DNA from: Ostrinia nubilalis
Lineage: Eukaryota; Arthropoda; Insecta; Lepidoptera; Crambidae
DNA: 64,000 nt
Assembly: GCF_963855985.1 (NCBI RefSeq)
Contig: NC_087118.1
Location: 2,356,001-2,420,000, forward strand
Direction of reading: 5' to 3'
The translations under genes were made by a program, and so were the position numbers. Under the pieces are notes generated by a model, which was not told the origin of the DNA, made no database searches, and was given only the letters and a program-made list of their open reading frames with translations. Shown piece after piece: positions 58,749 to 64,000 of the stretch. The stretch's first letter is position 1. Each line of letters starts with the position of its first letter.

Positions 58749-60978
58749 CTAGCTTTGGTCGCCCGCTACGCGGGCTACAAAAGCTAGATCTGCGATGCTG
58801 GCCGCTCCGGGCTTCGCCCTACGCGGCGCTCGGCCTGCGGCCTCGCATTCGGAGCTCGGCCTTCGGCCTCGCAAAAATTACAGGGGGTGTTTATTGTCTG
58901 TCACTGTGCTCTTGTGCTTTTTTGACGCAACGCAAGTAAATCTATGGCGACTGTCGGGATTTGAACCATCGCTCGGCCTTCGGCCTCGCCTTTCTCTGTC
59001 ACTGGGCTCTAGTCCTTTTTTGACGCATTAAAAATAAATCTATGGCGACTCACAGGCTTTAAACTATCGCTCGGCCTTCGGCCTCGCCTTTTTCTACGTT
59101 AGCTAAGCCCCCCTGCATACAATTTGTATGGAGAATTTAGTCCCTTTAGAAAACGGGTGAACGCTTGGCGGCCATCTTGGATTTCCAAAATTTTGCATTT
59201 TTGCCTTAATCTGGACCATTTTCCGCGCCGAACCCCATTTTTACTTTTTTTCTATCCTCACCCAGTCCCGAGGAGCAACGCCTTAAAAACACCCATGTCA
59301 CAAAATTTTGTGTTCCCGTAATTCCCAGTGTTGCCAGGTGATCGAGATGAAAATGGTCAAATGTCATTACTTTGACCTATTTGCAGGAGGCGTCATCCAA
59401 ATTTCTGACCGAAAGTCGTTATTTCCATTTTTTACATTTTTTGACCAAATCTTCCAAAGTATGGCAACACTGGAAATTTTGATTTTCCCAAACGATACTC
59501 CTTGACAAACTACATAATCGCCCCATACATCCCGACTTTCCCAAATGTTGCCAACTGCCCGAAAATTGCATTGGAAAAATCAGAAAACTGAAACTTTTTA
59601 TAAAATGGCCGCCCGCTCAGCCGCCATCTTGAATTTCTGACATTTCGGATTTTTCCCATAGTCTGGGTCGTATAACCGATCAAACCCCATTTTTAGATTT
59701 TTTCTGCCATATCTCCTTCTGTCTGTCCTTAACTTTAAAGACACCCATGTCGAAAAAAATACTTTTCCCCGTAGCTCCCAGTGTTGCCAGGTGATCGAGA
59801 TGAAAATGGTCAAATGTCATTTGCACGACCCCTTTGCAGGAGGCGTCGTCCAAATTTTTGACCGAAAGTCGCTATTTCTACTTTCGACATTTTTGGACCA
59901 AATCTCCTAAGGTATGGTAACACTGGAGAAATTTCTTCACCCAAGCGAAACCGCTCAACAGGACACACAACCGCCTCATACAACTCGACTTTCCAAAATG
60001 TTGCCATGTACTCGAAAAACGAATTCCAAAATTTCGAAATTTTCAACATTTTACAAAATGGCCGCCCACGCCGCCGCCATCTTGATTTTCTGACATTTCG
60101 GATTTTTCCCATAATCTGGGTCGTATATCCGACCAAACGTCATTTTTTTTTTTTTTCTGCCATAATTCTTTCTGTCTGTCACTAACTTTAAAGACACCCA
60201 TGTCGCAAAAAAAACTTTTCCCCATAACTTTCAGTGTTGCCAGACTTTTTTGATAAAAATGCTGAAATGTCATTCGGGTCCCCAAACGTCACCAGAATGC
60301 ATACCAAGTTTTTGGAATTTCTGGAAATTTCCATTTTCTACTATCCGGGGCCGTGGTGGAAAATTTTCTTCCAAAATGGTAGTTTTTTCCGATTCATGGC
60401 AACACTCGAATAACAGACCAACAATCGCCCCGAACATTGTACCCCACTCCGGTGTCGCCATCTACCGGAAAATTGCTACCAAAGTTTGACAATTTTTATG
60501 CCCGCAACAAAATGGCCGACGGCTCAGCCGCCATCTTGTTTTTTGATAATCTGTAAATGTGGCCTTGAAGCAGACTATACAAGTCACAAATACCCAAAAG
60601 AAATTTTCAAAAAAAATGGCGCATCTCGGAATGACAGCTCCCCAAAAACACCCCTGAAATCGCGTTTTCAATCCAAGATGGCGGCGCGGCCATTTTGTTT
60701 TTCCATTTTTTTCTCACATTTTTGAACACACCTTGGCAACCCTAATAAACTCCCAAAAAGGAAAAAATTCAGGATGAAAAACAAAAAAGTTGGAGTTTCA
60801 AAAAGTGCCGCCATTTTGTTTTTTGGTTCAAAAAATCTAGTAAAGCTGGCAGTCGAAAAATCTAGTTTAAAACAAACACTAACAATTTTACCCTTCTCCC
60901 CTCTAAATACCCTAAAAATACCCCTGATCAGTGAGTCAGTCAGTGAGTGGTAATCGAGCTTTATATAATATAGATAGA
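58749..60978 (-). mobile_element. Tandem non-autonomous Helitron unit, 2230 bp
   Basis: Complete unit: CTAG plus hairpin at 58749, GC-rich block, sub-repeats near 59326, 59777 and 60230, and a 5' end TATAATATAGATAGA with one extra TAGA. The direct CTAG|TC join to 60979 is intact. Confidence 0.6.
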
Positions 60979-63101
60979 CTAGCTTTGGTCGCCCGCTACG
61001 CGGGCTACAAAAGCTAGATCTGCGATGCTGGCCGCTCCGGGCTTCGCCCTACGCGGCGCTCGGCCTGCGGCCTCGCATTCGGAGCTCGGCCTTCGGCCTC
61101 GCAAAAATTACAGGGGGTGTTAACTGTCTGTCACTGGGCACTAGTCCTTTTTTGACGCATTAAAAATAAATCTATGGCGGCTCTCGGGCTTTAAACTATT
61201 GCTCGGCCTTCGGCCTCGCCTTTTTCTACGTTAGCTAAGCCCCCCTGCATACAATTTGTATGGAGAATTTAGTCCCTTTAGGAAAACGGGTGAACGCTTG
61301 GCGGCCATATTGGATTTCCAAAATTTTGCATTTTTTCCATAATCTGGACCATTTTCCGCGCCGAACCCCATTTTTACTTTTTTTCTAACTTCACCCAATC
61401 TCGTGAAACAATTCCTTAAAATCACCCTTGTCCCAAAACTTTGAGTTCCCCTAACTCCCAGTGTTGCCAGGTGATCGAGTTGAAAATGGTCAAATGTCAT
61501 TAGTTTGACCTATTTGCAGGAGGCGTCATCCAAATTTCCGACCGGAAGTCGTTATTTCCATTTTTTACATTTTTTGACCAAATCTTCCAAAGTATGGCAA
61601 CACTGGAAATTTTTGTTTTCCCAAACGATACTCCTTGACAAACTACGTAATCGCCCCATACAACTCGACTTTCCCAAATGTTGCCAACTGCCCGAAAAAT
61701 GCATTTGAAAAATCAGAAATCTGAAACTTTTTACAAAATGGCCGCCCGCTCAGCCGCCATCTTGATTTTCTGACATTTCGGATTTTTCCCATAATCTGGG
61801 TCGTATAACCGACCAAACCCCATTTTTGGATTTTTTCTGCCATATCTCCTTCTGTCCGTCCTTAACTTTAAAGACACCCATGTCGAAAAAAATACTTTTC
61901 CCCGTAGCTCCCAGTGTTGCCAGGTGATCGAGATGAAAATGGTCAAATGTCATTTGCACGACCCCATTGCAGGAGGCGTCGTCCAAATTTTTGACCGGAA
62001 GTCGTTATTTCTACTTTCGACATTTTTGGACCAAATCTCTCAAAGCATGGCAACACTGGAGAAATTTCTTCACCCAAACGAAACCTCTCGACAAGAGACA
62101 CAACCGCCTCATACAAGTCGACTTTCCCAAATGTTGCCAACTACTCGAAAAATGAATTCCAAAATTTCGAAATTTTCAACTTTTTACAAAATGGCCGCCC
62201 ACGCCGCCGCCATCTTGATTTTTTGACATTTCGGATTTTTCCCATAATCTGAGTCGTATATCCGACCAAATGTCATTTTTATTTTTTTTCTGCCATAATT
62301 CTTTCTGTCCGTCACTAACTTTAAAGTCAGACATGTCGCAAAAAAAACTTTTCCCCATAACTTTCAGTGTTGCCAGACTTTTTTCATAAAAATGGTGAAA
62401 TGTCATTCGGGTCCCCAAATGTCACCAGACTGCATTCCAAGTTTATGGAATTTTTGGAAATTTCCATTTTCTACTATCCGGGGCCGTGGTGGAAAATTTT
62501 CTTCCAAAATGGTAGTTTTTTCCGATTCATGGCAACACTCGAATAACAGACCAACAATCGCCCGGAACATTGTATCCCACTCCGGTGTCGCCATCTACCG
62601 GAAAATTGCTACCCAAGTTTGGGGAATTTTATGCTCGCAACAAAATGGCCGACGGCTCGGCCGCCATCTTGTTTTTTGATAATCTGTGAATGAGGCTCTG
62701 AAGAAGACCATATACGTCACAAATAACTAAAAGAAATTTTCAAAAACAATTGCGCATCTCGGAGTGACACCTCCCTAAAAACACCCCGAAATCGCATTTT
62801 CAATCCAAGATGGCGGCGCGGCCATTTTGTTTTTCCATTTTTTTCTCACATTTTTTAACACACCTTGGCAACCCTAACCAACTCCCAAAAAAGAAAAAAT
62901 TCAGGATGAAAAACAAAAAAGTTGTTGTCTCAAAAAATGCCGCCATTTTGTTTTTTGGTTAAAAAAATCCAGTAAAGCTGTCAGTCAAAAAATCTAGTTA
63001 AAAACAAACACTAACAATTTTACCCCTCTCCCCTCTAAATACCCTAAAAATACCCCTGATCAGTCAGTGAGTGAGTCAGTGGTAATCGAGCTTTATATAT
63101 T

Positions 63102-63107
<6 letters not shown>
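60979..63107 (-). mobile_element. Last array B Helitron unit
   Basis: Same organisation. About 100 bp of the GC block is deleted near 61130 (one CGGCCTTCGGCC repeat lost). The 5' end TATATTATAGATAGA runs into the TAGA microsatellite, so this is the outer 5' end of the array. Confidence 0.6.

Positions 63108-63148
<41 letters not shown>
63103..63148. repeat. (TAGA)n microsatellite
   Basis: About 11.5 copies of TAGA in direct contact with the Helitron-like 5' end. Internal unit junctions carry zero, one or two TAGA-like copies, so the tract probably grew from the element terminus. Confidence 0.95.
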
Positions 63149-64000
63149 TCATTGGTTCTTTCTCAAAGTCGATATTTTCCATCGCCAGGTAGTTTTAAAG
63201 TGTATGCCTTCATTTTTTAGCTGTAGAAAGGGGCTTATAACTAGAGGGTTAGTGCATTATGACTACGGTGTTAATTGTATTTTGTATTGTCAAAGCGTCA
63301 AGTCTTTTGTTTTTAACCTGCTTTCAACAAAATGTTAGTCGGGCCACCTCTTTTTTTGTATGAGTTGTACTTTTGAATGGTTTACGACATGCAGATGTGA
63401 CTATTAGTTTTTTTGCAAAGCAAAGGATCTCTTTTGTTTCAAATTTTTTTTGTGTATTTCGTGGCAAATGTGTTTAAAGTGTCCAATCCATCTACTAATG
63501 GTAGTGCAATAGTGAAGTTAAATTTTATTGCTTTTGGAAACTTTTTATGGCGACCAGATGTTGACCTTTCTTGGTACGCGCTTTGAAATTTTGTGCAATA
63601 GATGTCTGTTATAGAATGTGTTTGGTGAAAGTTTTGTAGGGATCTTTCTTTGTTATCAATTATTATTTATACCTACTATAATGACATGCAAGAAGTAGAA
63701 TACATGTAGACATGTAGAGTACATGTGGAAACTGTATGTATCAAAATTATTAATAAAAAAGTAAAGTTTATGGACCAAAAGTTAGAGCTATTCATTTGAC
63801 AAACTACGATCTATGTTACATATTTTTAAATGAAAATACTACGAGTAGATCATAATTATGCGTTTGCTTTAGTGCTTTTGGCAAGATAATTGACACCAAA
63901 TATTTAAATATAAAGAAAGAAAGATAAGAAAAGATCTCACCGGGTTTCGTCGGATTAGTTTCCTAGGCTTTTAGCTTAGGCGCTGTGCTGGTCACTGTGT
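63149..64000. other. AT-rich flank, no feature recognised
   Basis: No gene, repeat family or RNA that I can support. It is the first sequence after array B and may be single copy. Confidence 0.4.

Noticed and set aside
7295..62594. Many 60-110 codon frames in the arrays on both strands (for example 62-residue frames starting MQEASSKFLTGS, or 71-residue frames starting MTIFISITWQHWELRG)
   Set aside because: They recur because the repeat DNA recurs, occur on both strands of the same segment, contain no known domain, and break at random positions in different units.

Overview
This window looks like repeat-dense lepidopteran (moth or butterfly) nuclear DNA. The background is AT-rich and contains a Lep1-type Helitron ending in CTAG, the dispersed ACCGACTTC...GAAGTCGGT repeat common in moths and butterflies, spliced exons with GTAAGT donors, and many families of miniature transposons. 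No bacterial operon, rRNA, tRNA or CRISPR array was recognised. The one long intact gene is a Helitron Rep/helicase (37955-43432, minus strand).

Layout. (1) 1-9364 and about 46675-56845 are two direct-orientation copies of one duplicated block. Each copy lacks insertions present in the other, so the boundaries and target-site duplications of five transposons can be read directly. (2) Each block runs into a head-to-tail array of about 2227-bp units (array A about 7034-18939, array B about 54009-63107). On the minus strand each unit begins TCTATATTATATAAAGC and ends in a GC hairpin followed by CTAG. Neighbouring units join CTAG|TC with no or little spacer, as expected for tandem non-autonomous Helitrons. 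Each unit contains three sub-repeats of about 453 bp and many ATGGCGGC/GCCGCCAT motifs. (3) 18940-29218 is AT-rich DNA with several MITEs, a Lep1-like Helitron, a possible promoter, and a 9-bp-TSD element that holds a broken non-LTR reverse transcriptase. (4) 29219-36461 is a 384/379-bp satellite of 19 monomers with a duplicated four-monomer higher-order unit. (5) 36462-43668 holds Helitron relics, a long hairpin, a dispersed repeat and the intact Helitron gene. (6) 45807-46240 carries the first two exons of an unidentified minus-strand host gene. (7) Block 2 and array B follow, then 0.85 kb without a recognised feature.

How the parts relate. If the host gene at 46.2 kb continues leftward, the Helitron, satellite and MITEs lie in one of its introns, but no downstream exon is proven. 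The Helitron enzyme is the only plausible trans-acting transposition protein seen here. The arrays are in the same orientation and may share a TCTATA-type 5' end with it, so a source/passenger relation is possible but unproven. All positions come from reading by eye; family names are inferences from motifs, ends and target-site duplications.
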